Assembly (NCBI RefSeq): GCF_030269545.1
Contig: NZ_BSTN01000002.1
Span: 496,001-560,000 of the forward strand
Length of the DNA stretch: 64,000 bases
DNA from: Actinomadura sp. NBRC 104425
Lineage (GTDB): Bacteria; Actinomycetota; Actinomycetes; Streptosporangiales; Streptosporangiaceae
Reading direction: 5' to 3'
Positions 55,092 through 64,000 of the stretch are shown here, in pieces. The position numbers and the translations under genes were made by a program. How positions within the stretch are numbered: the stretch's first letter is position 1; every line of letters starts with the position of its first letter. Under the pieces are notes generated by a model. The model was given only the letters and a program-made list of their open reading frames with translations, was not told where the DNA came from and made no database searches.

Positions 55092-56858
55092 GTGGCTCCG
55101 CCTCGTAGCAACGTTTCCAAGCCCGGGCGCACGCTCCTCGGGCTGTTCGCGGTCATGGCGGTCCTGACCTGCGTGATGTTCCTCCAGGGGCAGCCCACGC
55201 CCAAGCTGGGGCTGGACCTCGCCGGCGGAACCACCGTCACGCTCACCGCCAGGACCGAAAGCGGCGCGACACCGCCCGACGCCCAGATGACCCAGGCCGT
55301 CAAGATCATGACGCAGCGGGTCAACGGGCTGGGCGTGTCCGACGCCGAGGTCGCCAAGCAGGGCAACCGCAACATCGTCGTCAACGTCCCCGGAGAGGGC
55401 CAGGACCGCGTCGTCCAGCTCATCGGGACCACGGCCAAGCTGCAGTTCCGGCAGGTGTTCGCCGTCGCCGACGGCACGCCGACCACGGGGACCTCACCGA
55501 GCCCCACGCCCAGTACGAGCGGCAGCGCCAAGCCGTCGGCGAGCTCTTCGGCGAGCTCCTCGCCGAGCCCGTCGGGGTCGGCCACGCCGCGCGGCAGGGC
55601 GGTGCCGGAGGCGCTGGCGGCGCCGTCGCCGTCCGCCTCGTCCAGCGGCGGCGCGTCCCCGTCGACCTCGGCGTCGGCCTCGGCGTCCCCGTCGGCCTCG
55701 CCGTCGGCGCTGCCGAGCGACCTGCTCACCGGGCAGGACTACAGCGCCATCGACGACAGGGCCGTGATCGAGCAGTTCGAGAAGCTGGACTGCACGGGCG
55801 CCGACAAGCGCGCCCCGGGCGCCAACGACCCCAACCGCAAGTGGGTGGCGGCCTGCGACCAGGACGGCACGGCCAAGTACATCCTCGGCCCGGTGCGGGT
55901 GGAGGGCACCCAGGTCTCCGACGCCAACGCCCTGCCGCCGGACGCCCAGCAGGGCCAGAGCAGCTGGACGGTCGCGCTGAAATTCAAGTCGCAGGGCGCC
56001 CGCCAGTTCGGCCAGGTGACCAGCGAGGCCTACCAGGCCCCGGCGGGCAGCCCGCAGCGGCAGGTCGCGATCGTGCTGGACGGCCAGGTGATCTCCGCGC
56101 CGAGCATCGACAACGGCGCGATCACCGGCGGCACCGCCAGCATCTACGGCCCGCCGGAGAGCTTCACCCAGAGCTACGCCACCGACCTGGCCAACGTGCT
56201 CAAGTACGGCGCGCTGCCGCTGGAGTTCACCCAGAGCTCCATCGACGAGGTGTCCTCCACGCTCGGCTCCGACCAGCTGCGCGGCGGCCTGATCGCCGGC
56301 GCCATCGGCCTGGCACTGGTGGTGCTGTACTGCCTGCTGTACTACCGGGGCCTCGGCCTGGTCGCGGTCGGCAGCCTGCTGGTGGCCACCGCCATCACCT
56401 ACGTGTCGGTGGTGATCCTGGGCGAGAACATGGGCTTCCGCCTGTCGCTGCCGCACATCATCGGCCTGATCGTCTCCATCGGCATCACCGCCGACTCGTT
56501 CATCGTCTACTTCGAGCGGCTGCGCGACGAGCTGCGCGCCGGCCGCACGTTCCGGCCGTCGGTGGAGACCGCCTGGCGCCGGGCCCGGCGCACCATCCTG
56601 GTCGCCGACGCGGTGACGTTCCTGGCCGCCCTGGTGCTGTACTTCCTGGCCGTCGGCGGGGTCCGCGGCTTCGCGTTCGCCATGGGGCTGACCACGCTGA
56701 TCGACGTGGTGGTGGTGTTCTTCTTCACCAAGCCGCTGGTGGCGCTGCTGTCGCGGACGAAGTTCTTCGGCCGCGGCCATCCGCTGTCGGGCCTGGACGC
56801 CAAGCGGCTGCGCAGGACGACCACGACCACCACGACCCCGACCGGCCAGGAGGCGTGA
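55092..56858 (+). CDS. secD: Protein translocase subunit SecD with Ser-rich insertion
   Basis: A 588-residue RND-type membrane protein using the proton gradient to pull secreted proteins outward. N-terminal helix, GLDLAGGTTVTL, the large extracytoplasmic P1 region, GGLIAGAIGLALVVLYCLLYYRGLG and GITADSFIVYFERLRDE are typical. The P1 region is interrupted at residues about 129-210 by an 80-residue Ser/Pro/Ala low-complexity segment, absent from short SecDs. GTG 55092 is used. The stop overlaps the secF ATG by 1 bp. Confidence 0.94.
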   Translation: MAPPRSNVSKPGRTLLGLFAVMAVLTCVMFLQGQPTPKLGLDLAGGTTVTLTARTESGATPPDAQMTQAVKIMTQRVNGLGVSDAEVAKQGNRNIVVNVPGEGQDRVVQLIGTTAKLQFRQVFAVADGTPTTGTSPSPTPSTSGSAKPSASSSASSSPSPSGSATPRGRAVPEALAAPSPSASSSGGASPSTSASASASPSASPSALPSDLLTGQDYSAIDDRAVIEQFEKLDCTGADKRAPGANDPNRKWVAACDQDGTAKYILGPVRVEGTQVSDANALPPDAQQGQSSWTVALKFKSQGARQFGQVTSEAYQAPAGSPQRQVAIVLDGQVISAPSIDNGAITGGTASIYGPPESFTQSYATDLANVLKYGALPLEFTQSSIDEVSSTLGSDQLRGGLIAGAIGLALVVLYCLLYYRGLGLVAVGSLLVATAITYVSVVILGENMGFRLSLPHIIGLIVSIGITADSFIVYFERLRDELRAGRTFRPSVETAWRRARRTILVADAVTFLAALVLYFLAVGGVRGFAFAMGLTTLIDVVVVFFFTKPLVALLSRTKFFGRGHPLSGLDAKRLRRTTTTTTTPTGQEA

Positions 56859-58057
56859 TGCTGGGGCTGCGCGCAGTCATATCCCGGATCTACCGGGGCG
56901 AGATCAGCGCCGACATCGTCGGCCGGCCGAAGCTGTGGTACTCGATCTCCGGCCTGCTGCTGGTGCTGTCCATCGCCGGGCTGGTGGTCCAGGGCCTGAA
57001 CTTCGGCGTGGAGTTCCGCGGCGGATCGGTGTTCACCTTCGGCGCGCCCGGCCACTCCATCGAGGACGTGCGCGGTGCGGTCCAGGGCGGCGGCGCCCAC
57101 CAGGCCATCGTGCAGAAGGCCGGCGGCGACTGGCGGGTCACCACCGAGAGCCTCAGCTCCGCCGAGGTCAACGAGGTCAAAAAGAGCATCTCCGAGGACC
57201 TCGGGGTGCCCGCCGCCAAGGTCAGCACGCAGGTGGTCGGGGCGTCCTGGGGCGGCGAGGTCTCGGCCAAGGCCTGGCAGGCGCTCGCCGTCTTCATGGT
57301 GCTGATCATCGCCTATCTCAGCCTCGCCTTCGAATGGCGGATGGCGCTGGCCGCGCTGGTGGCGCTGGTGCACGACCTGATCATCACGGCGGGCATCTAC
57401 GCCTGGTCCGGGTTCGAGGTCACCCCGGCGACGCTGCTGGGCTTCCTGACCATTCTGGGCTACTCGCTGTACGACGCGGTCGTGGTCTTCGACATGATCA
57501 AGGAGGTCACCCGGCCGCTCGGCCCCACCTCCAAGATCACCTACAGCCAGGCGGCCAACCGGGCGCTCAGCAGCACCCTGGTGCGCTCCCTGAACACCTC
57601 GCTGGTGGCGATCCTGCCGGTGGCGGCGATCCTGTTCATCGGCACCACGCTGTTCGGCGCCGGGACGCTGAAGGACCTGTCGCTGGCCCTGTTCGTCGGC
57701 ATGATCGTCGGCACCTACTCCTCGATCTGCGTCGCCACCCCGCTGCTGGTGCAGCTCAAGGAGCGCGAGCCCCGGTACCGGCAGCTGCGCGAGAACATCG
57801 CCCGCCGCGAGGCCAGCGCCAAGCGGCAGGCCAAGACCGCCCGGACCCGGGCCGCGGTCGCCGACGGCGAGGACGACGCGCCGTCCGGCGACTCCCCGGG
57901 CTCCGACGGGGCCGCGCCGAACGGCGCCCGGTCCGGCGGCGGCGAGCAGGCCGCCGAGGAGGTGCCCGTGACGGTCACGGTGCGCAAGGTCGTCCAGCAG
58001 GGGCCCCGGCAGCAGCCCAAGCGGGGCACCCGCCAGCAGCGCCGCCGCGGCAGATGA
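56858..58057 (+). CDS. secF: Protein translocase subunit SecF
   Basis: A 399-residue partner of SecD. GLNFGVEFRGGSVFTF, WRMALAALVALVHDLIITAGIYA and LGYSLYDAVVVFDMIKE are the SecF hallmarks, with about six membrane helices. A 90-residue charged C-terminal tail (Lys/Arg and Gly/Asp-rich, ending RQQRRRGR) is cytoplasmic. The ATG overlaps the secD stop. Confidence 0.95.
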   Translation: MLGLRAVISRIYRGEISADIVGRPKLWYSISGLLLVLSIAGLVVQGLNFGVEFRGGSVFTFGAPGHSIEDVRGAVQGGGAHQAIVQKAGGDWRVTTESLSSAEVNEVKKSISEDLGVPAAKVSTQVVGASWGGEVSAKAWQALAVFMVLIIAYLSLAFEWRMALAALVALVHDLIITAGIYAWSGFEVTPATLLGFLTILGYSLYDAVVVFDMIKEVTRPLGPTSKITYSQAANRALSSTLVRSLNTSLVAILPVAAILFIGTTLFGAGTLKDLSLALFVGMIVGTYSSICVATPLLVQLKEREPRYRQLRENIARREASAKRQAKTARTRAAVADGEDDAPSGDSPGSDGAAPNGARSGGGEQAAEEVPVTVTVRKVVQQGPRQQPKRGTRQQRRRGR

Positions 58058-58117
58058 CCGCCTGAGCGGTCCTCGGATCGTCGCCCGGCACCGCCGGGCG
58101 CGCAATCAACCGGCAAC

Positions 58118-58159
58118 CGGCCGTGTGCGGGCTACCCCCCGAAGGCCCGCACACGGCCG
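58118..58159 (+). terminator. Long hairpin between secF and apt
   Basis: A perfect 15-bp stem (58118-58132 with 58145-58159) and a 12-nt loop TACCCCCCGAAG, starting 61 bp after secF and ending 25 bp before the apt GTG. It is probably the secDF terminator; because it is so close to apt it may also sit in the apt leader. Confidence 0.6.
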
Positions 58160-58184
58160 CCGCATGAGCAGGAGAACACCGCCT

Positions 58185-58709
58185 GTGGACCTCGAGAAGC
58201 TGATCCACGACCGGATCCGCGACGTGCCCGACTACCCCAAGCCGGGCGTGCTGTTCAAGGACATCACCCCCCTGCTGGCCGACCACGTGGCGTTCGCCGG
58301 CGTGGTCGACGCGATCGTCAACCACCACGGCCGCGGCACCATCGACAAGATCGTCGGCATCGAGGCGCGCGGTTTCATCCTGGCCGCGCCCGTGGCCTAC
58401 CACTTCGGCGCCGGATTCGTTCCGGTGCGAAAAAAGGGAAAGCTGCCCGCGCGGACGTACGAGGAGACCTATGATCTCGAGTACGGGACCGAGACCATCG
58501 AGGTGCACGCAGACGCCTTCGGTCCCGGAGAACGGGTTCTGATCGTCGACGACGTCCTGGCCACCGGGGGCACCGCGCGAGCGGCCGCCGAGCTGGTGGG
58601 CCGGGCGGGCGCCCAGGTGGTGGGCCTGTCGGTGCTGCTGGAGCTGTCCTTCCTGCACGGCCGCGACCGGCTCGGCGACCTGGACGTGCACACCCTGGTC
58701 ACGGTCTGA
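58185..58709 (+). CDS. apt: Adenine phosphoribosyltransferase
   Basis: A 174-residue purine-salvage enzyme making AMP from adenine and PRPP. IRDVPDYPKPGVLFKDITPLL, GIEARGFILAAPVAY, VRKKGKLPA and the PRPP loop VLIVDDVLATGGTA are complete. GTG 58185 has AGGAG 10 bases upstream; an in-frame ATG at 58164 has none. Followed by rel, as is usual in actinobacteria. Confidence 0.95.
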   Translation: MDLEKLIHDRIRDVPDYPKPGVLFKDITPLLADHVAFAGVVDAIVNHHGRGTIDKIVGIEARGFILAAPVAYHFGAGFVPVRKKGKLPARTYEETYDLEYGTETIEVHADAFGPGERVLIVDDVLATGGTARAAAELVGRAGAQVVGLSVLLELSFLHGRDRLGDLDVHTLVTV

Positions 58710-58839
58710 CGGCCCTGGTCGCGGGCATGGAACCGGACATGGGTGGATAGACTGGCGGGAATCAGGAGCCGGTGGGGCGGGCGCCGCCCGCGCGGGGCGG
58801 TACCGACGGGGACGGCGTCCACTGGACTAGGGAGGCCGG

Positions 58840-61494
58840 GTGCCGGGTGAGGTGGTATCGACCGACGCGGTGAACGGCGCCGCGGTGAACGGGGCGGACG
58901 ACGCCGCCGGCCGTCCCGCGGAGCGCGCCGTCCCGGCCCGCGCCGCCGGACCGCGGGCCTCGGGCGCGGGCGCCGCGGCCCGCGGCGGAGCCCGGCACGA
59001 CGGGCCGAAAGCCGACGGGCCGAAAGAGAGAGCGCTGAACGGCGAGGCGCCGAAAGCCGCGCCGGCGAAAGACGAGCCGGCCAAAGACGAGCCGACACAC
59101 GACAAGAGGCGGCTGAAAGGCGAGGGCGGCGCCGGCCCGGCCCGCCCCGCCGAGCCCCGGCGCGACCGCCCGCAGCCCGCCGCCTCCGCCGCGAAACAGC
59201 CCGCATCCGCCGCCTCCGCCCCCACCGTCCCGACCCGGCCTTCACCGGCCCCGACCCCGCCGTCCGCCGTCCGGGTACGCCGCAGGCTCGCCCGGCTGGG
59301 GGCCCAGCGCGGCACTCCTATGAACCCGGTACTGGAACCACTGATCAAGACCGTCCGCAACACCCATCCCAAAGCGGATCTGCGGCTGATCGAACGCGCC
59401 TACGACGTCGCCGCGCACTACCACCGCGACCAGAAGCGCAAGAGCGGCGACCCCTACATCACCCACCCGCTCGCCGTCGCCACCATCCTCGCCGAGCTCG
59501 GCATGAACACCGAGACGCTGTGCGCGGCGCTGCTGCACGACACCGTCGAGGACACCCCCTACACCCTGGAGGAGCTGCGCGCCGACTTCGGCGACGAGAT
59601 CGCCGCGCTGGTCGACGGGGTGACCAAGCTCGACAAGGTCAAGTACGGCGACGCGGCCGAGGCCGAGACCGTCCGCAAGATGGTCGTGGCGATGTCGCGC
59701 GACATCCGGGTGCTGGTCATCAAGCTGGCCGACCGGCTGCACAACATGCGCACGCTGCGCTACCTGCCCCGGCACAAGCAGGAGCGCAAGGCCCGGGAGA
59801 CGCTGGAGATCTTCGCTCCGCTGGCGCACCGGCTCGGCATGAACACCCTCAAGTGGGAGCTGGAGGACCTGGCGTTCGCCACCCTCTACCCCAAGCGGTT
59901 CGACGAGATCGCCCGGCTGGTGTCCGAACGGGCCCCGCGCCGCGACGTCTACCTGCAGGAAGTGATCGAGAACGTCTCCGCCGACCTGCGCGAGGCGCGG
60001 ATCAAGGCGACCGTGACCGGCCGCCCCAAGCACTACTACTCGATCTACCAGAAGATGATCGCCCGGGACGTCAGTTTCGACGACATCTACGACCTCGTCG
60101 GCATCCGCGTCCTGGTCGACAGCGTCCGCGACTGCTACGCCGCCCTCGGCTCGGTGCACGCGCGATGGAACCCGGTCCCCGGCCGGTTCAAGGACTACAT
60201 CGCGATGCCGAAATTCAACATGTACCAGTCGCTGCACACCACGGTGATCGGCCCGGAGGGCAAGCCGGTCGAGCTGCAGATCCGCACCTGGGGCATGCAC
60301 CGCCGCGCCGAGTACGGCGTCGCCGCGCACTGGAAGTACAAGGAGGAGACGGTCGCCGGCCGCAAGGCGGGCGACATGCAGTGGCTGCGCCAGCTGCTGG
60401 ACTGGCAGAAGGAGACCGCCGACCCGGCCGAGTTCCTGGAGTCGCTGCGGTTCGACCTGTCGGTCTCGGAGGTCTTCGTCTTCACCCCCAAGGGCGACGT
60501 GATCGCGCTGCCGCAGGGCGCCACGCCCGTCGACTTCGCCTACGCCATCCACACCGAGGTCGGGCACCGCTGCATCGGCGCCCGCGTCAACGGCCGGCTG
60601 GTGCCGCTGGAGTCCGCGCTGGACAACGGCGACACCGTCGAGGTGTTCACCTCCAAGTCGCCCGACGCCGGGCCCAGCCGCGACTGGCTGGGGTTCGTCA
60701 AGAGCGCCCGCGCCCGCAACAAGATCAAGCACTGGTTCTCCAAGGAGCGCCGCGACACCGCGATCGAGTCCGGCAAGGAGTCGATCGCCCGTGCCATGCG
60801 CAAGCAGAACATGCCGCTGCAGCGCATGATGTCCGGCGAGGCCCTGCTGGCGCTGGCCCGCGACATGAACTACGCCGACGTGTCGTCCCTGTACGCCGCG
60901 GTCGGCGAGGGCCACGTCTCGGCCCAGCACGTCGTGCAGCGCCTGGTGGACGCCCTGGGCGGGGTGGAGAGCGCCGAGGAGGACCTGGCCGAGATCGCCC
61001 TGCCGACCCGCCGCAAGCGGGTCCGCCCGGCGGGCGACCCGGGGGTCGTGGTGGCCGGCGACCCGGACGTGTGGGTGCGGCTGTCGCGCTGCTGCACCCC
61101 GGTGCCCGGCGACGACATCGTCGGTTTCGTCACCCGGGGGCACGGCGTGTCGGTGCACCGCGCCGACTGCGCCAACGTCGTCCAGCTGCGCTCCCAGCCG
61201 GACCGGCTGATCGACGTCAAGTGGTCGCCCACCGAGGACTCGGTGTTCCTGGTCGCCATCCAGGTGGAGGCCCTGGACCGGCCCCGCCTGCTGTCGGACG
61301 TCACCCGCGTGCTGTCCGACCAGCACGTCAACATCCTGTCCGCCTCGGTCACCACCAGCCGCGACCGCGTCGCCGTCAGCCGCTTCACCTTCGAGATGGG
61401 CGACCCCAAGCACCTGGGGCACGTGCTGAAGGCCGTCCGCTTCATCGACGGCGTCTACGACGTCTACCGCATCACCAGCGGCACCCACCGCTGA
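58840..61494 (+). CDS. relA: Bifunctional (p)ppGpp synthetase/hydrolase Rel
   Basis: An 884-residue RelA/SpoT homologue. Order: disordered N-terminal extension (1-160), HD hydrolase domain ([34 protein letters not shown]), synthetase domain with RFKD (the bifunctional-type RxKD motif) and [16 protein letters not shown] ([34 protein letters not shown]), the zinc-finger-like region with [17 protein letters not shown], and a C-terminal ACT domain. Both active sites look intact. The extension is rich in Ala/Pro/Lys with DGPKADGPK and [10 protein letters not shown] repeats and AAA codons; an internal ATG at 59320 matches the usual family start. GGGAGGCCGG precedes GTG 58840; -10 candidate TAGACT at 58748-58753. 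Confidence 0.95.
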   Translation: MPGEVVSTDAVNGAAVNGADDAAGRPAERAVPARAAGPRASGAGAAARGGARHDGPKADGPKERALNGEAPKAAPAKDEPAKDEPTHDKRRLKGEGGAGPARPAEPRRDRPQPAASAAKQPASAASAPTVPTRPSPAPTPPSAVRVRRRLARLGAQRGTPMNPVLEPLIKTVRNTHPKADLRLIERAYDVAAHYHRDQKRKSGDPYITHPLAVATILAELGMNTETLCAALLHDTVEDTPYTLEELRADFGDEIAALVDGVTKLDKVKYGDAAEAETVRKMVVAMSRDIRVLVIKLADRLHNMRTLRYLPRHKQERKARETLEIFAPLAHRLGMNTLKWELEDLAFATLYPKRFDEIARLVSERAPRRDVYLQEVIENVSADLREARIKATVTGRPKHYYSIYQKMIARDVSFDDIYDLVGIRVLVDSVRDCYAALGSVHARWNPVPGRFKDYIAMPKFNMYQSLHTTVIGPEGKPVELQIRTWGMHRRAEYGVAAHWKYKEETVAGRKAGDMQWLRQLLDWQKETADPAEFLESLRFDLSVSEVFVFTPKGDVIALPQGATPVDFAYAIHTEVGHRCIGARVNGRLVPLESALDNGDTVEVFTSKSPDAGPSRDWLGFVKSARARNKIKHWFSKERRDTAIESGKESIARAMRKQNMPLQRMMSGEALLALARDMNYADVSSLYAAVGEGHVSAQHVVQRLVDALGGVESAEEDLAEIALPTRRKRVRPAGDPGVVVAGDPDVWVRLSRCCTPVPGDDIVGFVTRGHGVSVHRADCANVVQLRSQPDRLIDVKWSPTEDSVFLVAIQVEALDRPRLLSDVTRVLSDQHVNILSASVTTSRDRVAVSRFTFEMGDPKHLGHVLKAVRFIDGVYDVYRITSGTHR

Positions 61495-61550
61495 CCCGCA
61501 GATCCGAAAACCCGCAAGTCCCGCAGACCTTCAAGACCCCGGCGAACCCG

Positions 61551-61584
61551 AAGGGCGGCCGGCGCCGACGCGCCGACCGCCCTT
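61551..61584. terminator. Bidirectional terminator between rel and aspS
   Basis: AAGGGCGG (61551-61558) pairs with CCGCCCTT (61577-61584), with an inner CGGCGC/GCGCCG stem and CGAC loop. T-runs flank it on the plus strand and A-runs on the other, so it can end both convergent transcripts. Confidence 0.8.
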
Positions 61585-61607
61585 TGCCGTTCACGGCCCG
61601 GGGGCCG

Positions 61608-63371
61608 TCAGGACCGGGCGTCCTCCTCCTCTTCGGGGATGACGTCGACGCCGGCCTCGGCCCGCTGCTGCGGGGTGATGGTGGTGGGCGCCGAGGTGAG
61701 CGGGTCGAACCCGGACGCGGCCTTCGGGAAGGTGATCACGTCGCGGATCGAGTCGCCGCCCGCCAGGAGCATCACGATGCGGTCCCAGCCGAACGCGATG
61801 CCGCCGTGCGGCGGCGGCCCGTACTTGAACGCCTCCAGCAGCCAGCCGAACTTGGACTCGGCCTCCTCCTTGGTCATGCCGAGCACGTCGAACACCCGCT
61901 GCTGCATCTCCGCCCGGTGGATTCGGATGGAGCCGCCGCCGATCTCGTAGCCGTTGCAGACCAGGTCGTAGGCGTTGGCCAGGGCCTCGCCGGGACGGTC
62001 CTGGAAGTCGTCGGCGAACTCGGGCTTGGGCGCGGTGAACGGGTGGTGGACGGGCGTCCAGCCGATCTGCTCGCCCTTGTCGTCGTACAGCGGTTCGAAC
62101 ACCGGGGCGTCGACCACCCAGGCGAACGCCCACGCCGACTCGTCGATCAGGCCGCAGCGGCGGCCGATCTCCAGGCGGGCGGCGCCCAGCAGCTCGCGGG
62201 ACTCCTGCGGACGGCCCGCGGCGAAGAACACCGCGTCGCCGGGGGATGCGCCGACCTTGCCGGCCAGGCCCTCCCGCTCGGCGTCCGACAGGTTCTTGGC
62301 GACCGGGCCGCCCAGCGTCCCGTCCTGCTGGACCAGCACGTAGGCCAGCCCGCGGGCGCCCCGGGCCCGGGCCCAGTCCTGCCAGGCGTCCAGCTCCTTG
62401 CGGGTCTGGGACGCCCCGCCCGGCATCACCACGGCGCCCACGTACGGGGCCTGGAAGACGCGGAACGACGTGCCCGAGAAGTACTCGGTCATGTCGGTCA
62501 GCTCCAGGCCGAACCGCAGGTCGGGCTTGTCCGACCCGTACCGCGCCATCGCCTCGGCGTAGGTGAGGTGGGGGATCGGCCGCGGGATCTCGTACCCGGC
62601 GATGTCCTGCCACAGCCGGGACACCAGGTCCTCGGCGACCCGCAGCACGTCCTCCTGGGTGACGAACGACATCTCGATGTCGATCTGGGTGAACTCCGGC
62701 TGCCGGTCGGCGCGGAAGTCCTCGTCCCGGTAGCAGCGGGCGAGCTGGTAGTACCGCTCCACGCCGCCCACCATGAGCAGCTGCTTGAACAGCTGCGGCG
62801 ACTGCGGCAGCGCGTACCAGTGGCCGGGCCGCAGCCGCACCGGCACCAGGAAGTCGCGGGCGCCCTCGGGCGTCGAGCGGGTCAGCGTGGGCGTCTCGAC
62901 GTTGACGAACCCGTGCTCGCGCATCACGTCGTGCACCACGAACGACGCCTCGGAGCGGATCCGCACGGCGCGGGCGACGCTGTCGCGGCGGATGTCGAGG
63001 TAGCGGTACTTGAGCCGGACCTCCTCGTTGACGTTGACGTCCCCCTCGATCGGGAACGGCAGCGGCGCGGACTCCGACAGCACCTCGATGTCGGTGGCGG
63101 CGACCTCCACCTCGCCGGTGGGCAGCTCGGGGTTCTCGTTGCCGGCCGGGCGCACCCGCACCTCGCCGGTGACCTTGACGCAGTACTCCGAGCGCAGGTC
63201 GTGCGCGGTGTCCTCCTCGCGGAAGACCACCTGGGCGACGCCGGACGCGTCGCGCAGGTCGATGAACGTGACCCCGCCGTGGTCGCGGCGGCGGGCCACC
63301 CAGCCGGCCAACGTGACCTGCTGCCCGGCGTGCTCCCGGCGGAGCGTCCCCGCCTCGTGCGAGCGGATCAT
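61608..63371 (-). CDS. aspS: Aspartyl-tRNA synthetase
   Basis: A 587-residue bacterial-type class II synthetase. N-terminal OB-fold anticodon domain ([24 protein letters not shown]), motif 2 ([31 protein letters not shown]), the GAD insertion domain (about 295-420), and motif 3 ([15 protein letters not shown]). Length is normal. The ATG at 63371 overlaps the hisS stop by 4 bp, so the pair is one operon running leftward. The C-terminus ends in an acidic EEEEDARS tail. Confidence 0.97.
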   Translation of the reverse strand: MIRSHEAGTLRREHAGQQVTLAGWVARRRDHGGVTFIDLRDASGVAQVVFREEDTAHDLRSEYCVKVTGEVRVRPAGNENPELPTGEVEVAATDIEVLSESAPLPFPIEGDVNVNEEVRLKYRYLDIRRDSVARAVRIRSEASFVVHDVMREHGFVNVETPTLTRSTPEGARDFLVPVRLRPGHWYALPQSPQLFKQLLMVGGVERYYQLARCYRDEDFRADRQPEFTQIDIEMSFVTQEDVLRVAEDLVSRLWQDIAGYEIPRPIPHLTYAEAMARYGSDKPDLRFGLELTDMTEYFSGTSFRVFQAPYVGAVVMPGGASQTRKELDAWQDWARARGARGLAYVLVQQDGTLGGPVAKNLSDAEREGLAGKVGASPGDAVFFAAGRPQESRELLGAARLEIGRRCGLIDESAWAFAWVVDAPVFEPLYDDKGEQIGWTPVHHPFTAPKPEFADDFQDRPGEALANAYDLVCNGYEIGGGSIRIHRAEMQQRVFDVLGMTKEEAESKFGWLLEAFKYGPPPHGGIAFGWDRIVMLLAGGDSIRDVITFPKAASGFDPLTSAPTTITPQQRAEAGVDVIPEEEEDARS

Positions 63372-64000
63372 CGTGCGAGCCTCTCCCTCAACGTCGTGAC
63401 GATCTCGGTGAGCGGTACGGCGGTCTGGTCGCCGCCGGCCAGGTCCTTCAGCTGGACGGACCCGGCGGCGATATCTCGCTCGCCGAGGATCACGGCGTAC
63501 CGGGCGCCGGACCGGTCGGCGTCCTTCATGGCGCCCTTGAGCTTCTTGCCGCCGTAGGCCATGTCGGCCGCCACCCCCGCGGCGCGCAGCTCGGCGACCA
63601 GGCCGAACAGCCTGCGCTCGGCCTCCTCGCCGAGGGCGACGCCGAACACCTGGCAGCGCGGCGGCGCGGTGAACGCGGCCTCCTCGTCCTCCTCCTGCTC
63701 GGCCTCCAGCGCGAGCAGGGTGCGGTCGAGGCCGAGGCCGAATCCGATGCCCGGCAGCGGCGGGCCGCCGATGTCCTCCGACAGCCCGTCGTAGCGTCCG
63801 CCGCCGCCGATGCCCGACTGGGCGCCCAGCAGCGGGTGGTCGAACTCGTAGGTGGTGCGGGTGTAGTAGTCCAGGCCGCGCACCAGCGTGGGCGTGTCCT
63901 CCCAGGGGATGCCGAGGTCGGACAGCAGGCCGCGGACCCGGTCGTGGTGGGTCTTGCACGCCGCGCACAGGTGGTCGGCCACCAGCGGCGCCCCTTCGAG
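63368..64000 (-). CDS. hisS: Histidyl-tRNA synthetase (partial, 5' end beyond window)
   Basis: The C-terminal 210 residues of a class II HisRS. Visible: [11 protein letters not shown], the histidine-specific [46 protein letters not shown] (motif 3) and the anticodon-binding domain with [25 protein letters not shown]. It runs off the right edge, so start and N-terminal catalytic half are not seen. It overlaps aspS by 4 bp. Confidence 0.95.
   Translation of the reverse strand, partial: LEGAPLVADHLCAACKTHHDRVRGLLSDLGIPWEDTPTLVRGLDYYTRTTYEFDHPLLGAQSGIGGGGRYDGLSEDIGGPPLPGIGFGLGLDRTLLALEAEQEEDEEAAFTAPPRCQVFGVALGEEAERRLFGLVAELRAAGVAADMAYGGKKLKGAMKDADRSGARYAVILGERDIAAGSVQLKDLAGGDQTAVPLTEIVTTLRERLAR

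Noticed and set aside
58118..58159. Hairpin before apt considered as a purine riboswitch
   Set aside because: It is a single simple stem-loop without the three-way junction or conserved loops of purine riboswitches; a terminator is the simpler reading.

Overview
The window is very GC-rich, densely packed actinomycete chromosome, with GTG starts, many 4-bp ATGA/GTGA overlaps, and promoters placed directly at start codons. The block thrS / HIT hydrolase / EF-G-like / pgsA / PIM acyltransferase / pimA / pdxS-pdxT / yebC / ruvCAB / yajC-secDF / apt / rel is the conserved actinobacterial housekeeping order. Phosphatidylinositol-mannoside genes and overall style fit an Actinomadura/Thermomonosporaceae-type genome; that placement is inference. 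I found no rRNA, tRNA, CRISPR array, integrase or transposase.

Region 1 (1-9.3 kb) holds an MBL-fold hydrolase and an M20 peptidase divergent from a complete five-gene dipeptide/oligopeptide ABC importer, then a spermidine-synthase-like methyltransferase. Region 2 (9.3-14.2 kb) has a one-polypeptide partner-switching phosphatase (PAS-GAF-SpoIIE-HATPase), a membrane-anchored protein with a LAS-peptidase-like C-terminus, and a DUF4253 protein. Region 3 (14.2-22.7 kb) is a catabolic island for the kynurenine / 3-hydroxyanthranilate meta-cleavage route: kynB, a LysR regulator, then an operon encoding aminomuconate-semialdehyde dehydrogenase, hydratase, oxalocrotonate decarboxylase, RidA-type deaminase, 3-hydroxyanthranilate dioxygenase, ACMS decarboxylase and kynureninase.

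Region 4 (22.7-28.6 kb) is a TetR/acyl-CoA dehydrogenase pair divergent from an SDR and a quinone oxidoreductase around a clear palindromic operator, followed by a LuxR-type two-component system. Region 5 (28.7-34.4 kb) is an ssuCBAD sulfonate-utilisation operon preceded by a cysteine-containing leader peptide, then a sugar-porter MFS protein. Region 6 (34.4-37.1 kb) is thrS behind a leader peptide with three consecutive Thr codons and a 17-bp perfect hairpin, i.e. a candidate threonine attenuator. Region 7 (37-64 kb) is mostly housekeeping: envelope and PIM lipid genes, PLP synthase, Holliday-junction resolution, Sec accessory proteins, purine salvage, (p)ppGpp control, and a convergent hisS-aspS operon.

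A recurring oddity is the number of short (9-16 bp) perfect tandem duplications, several across start or stop codons or expanding N-terminal low-complexity segments.
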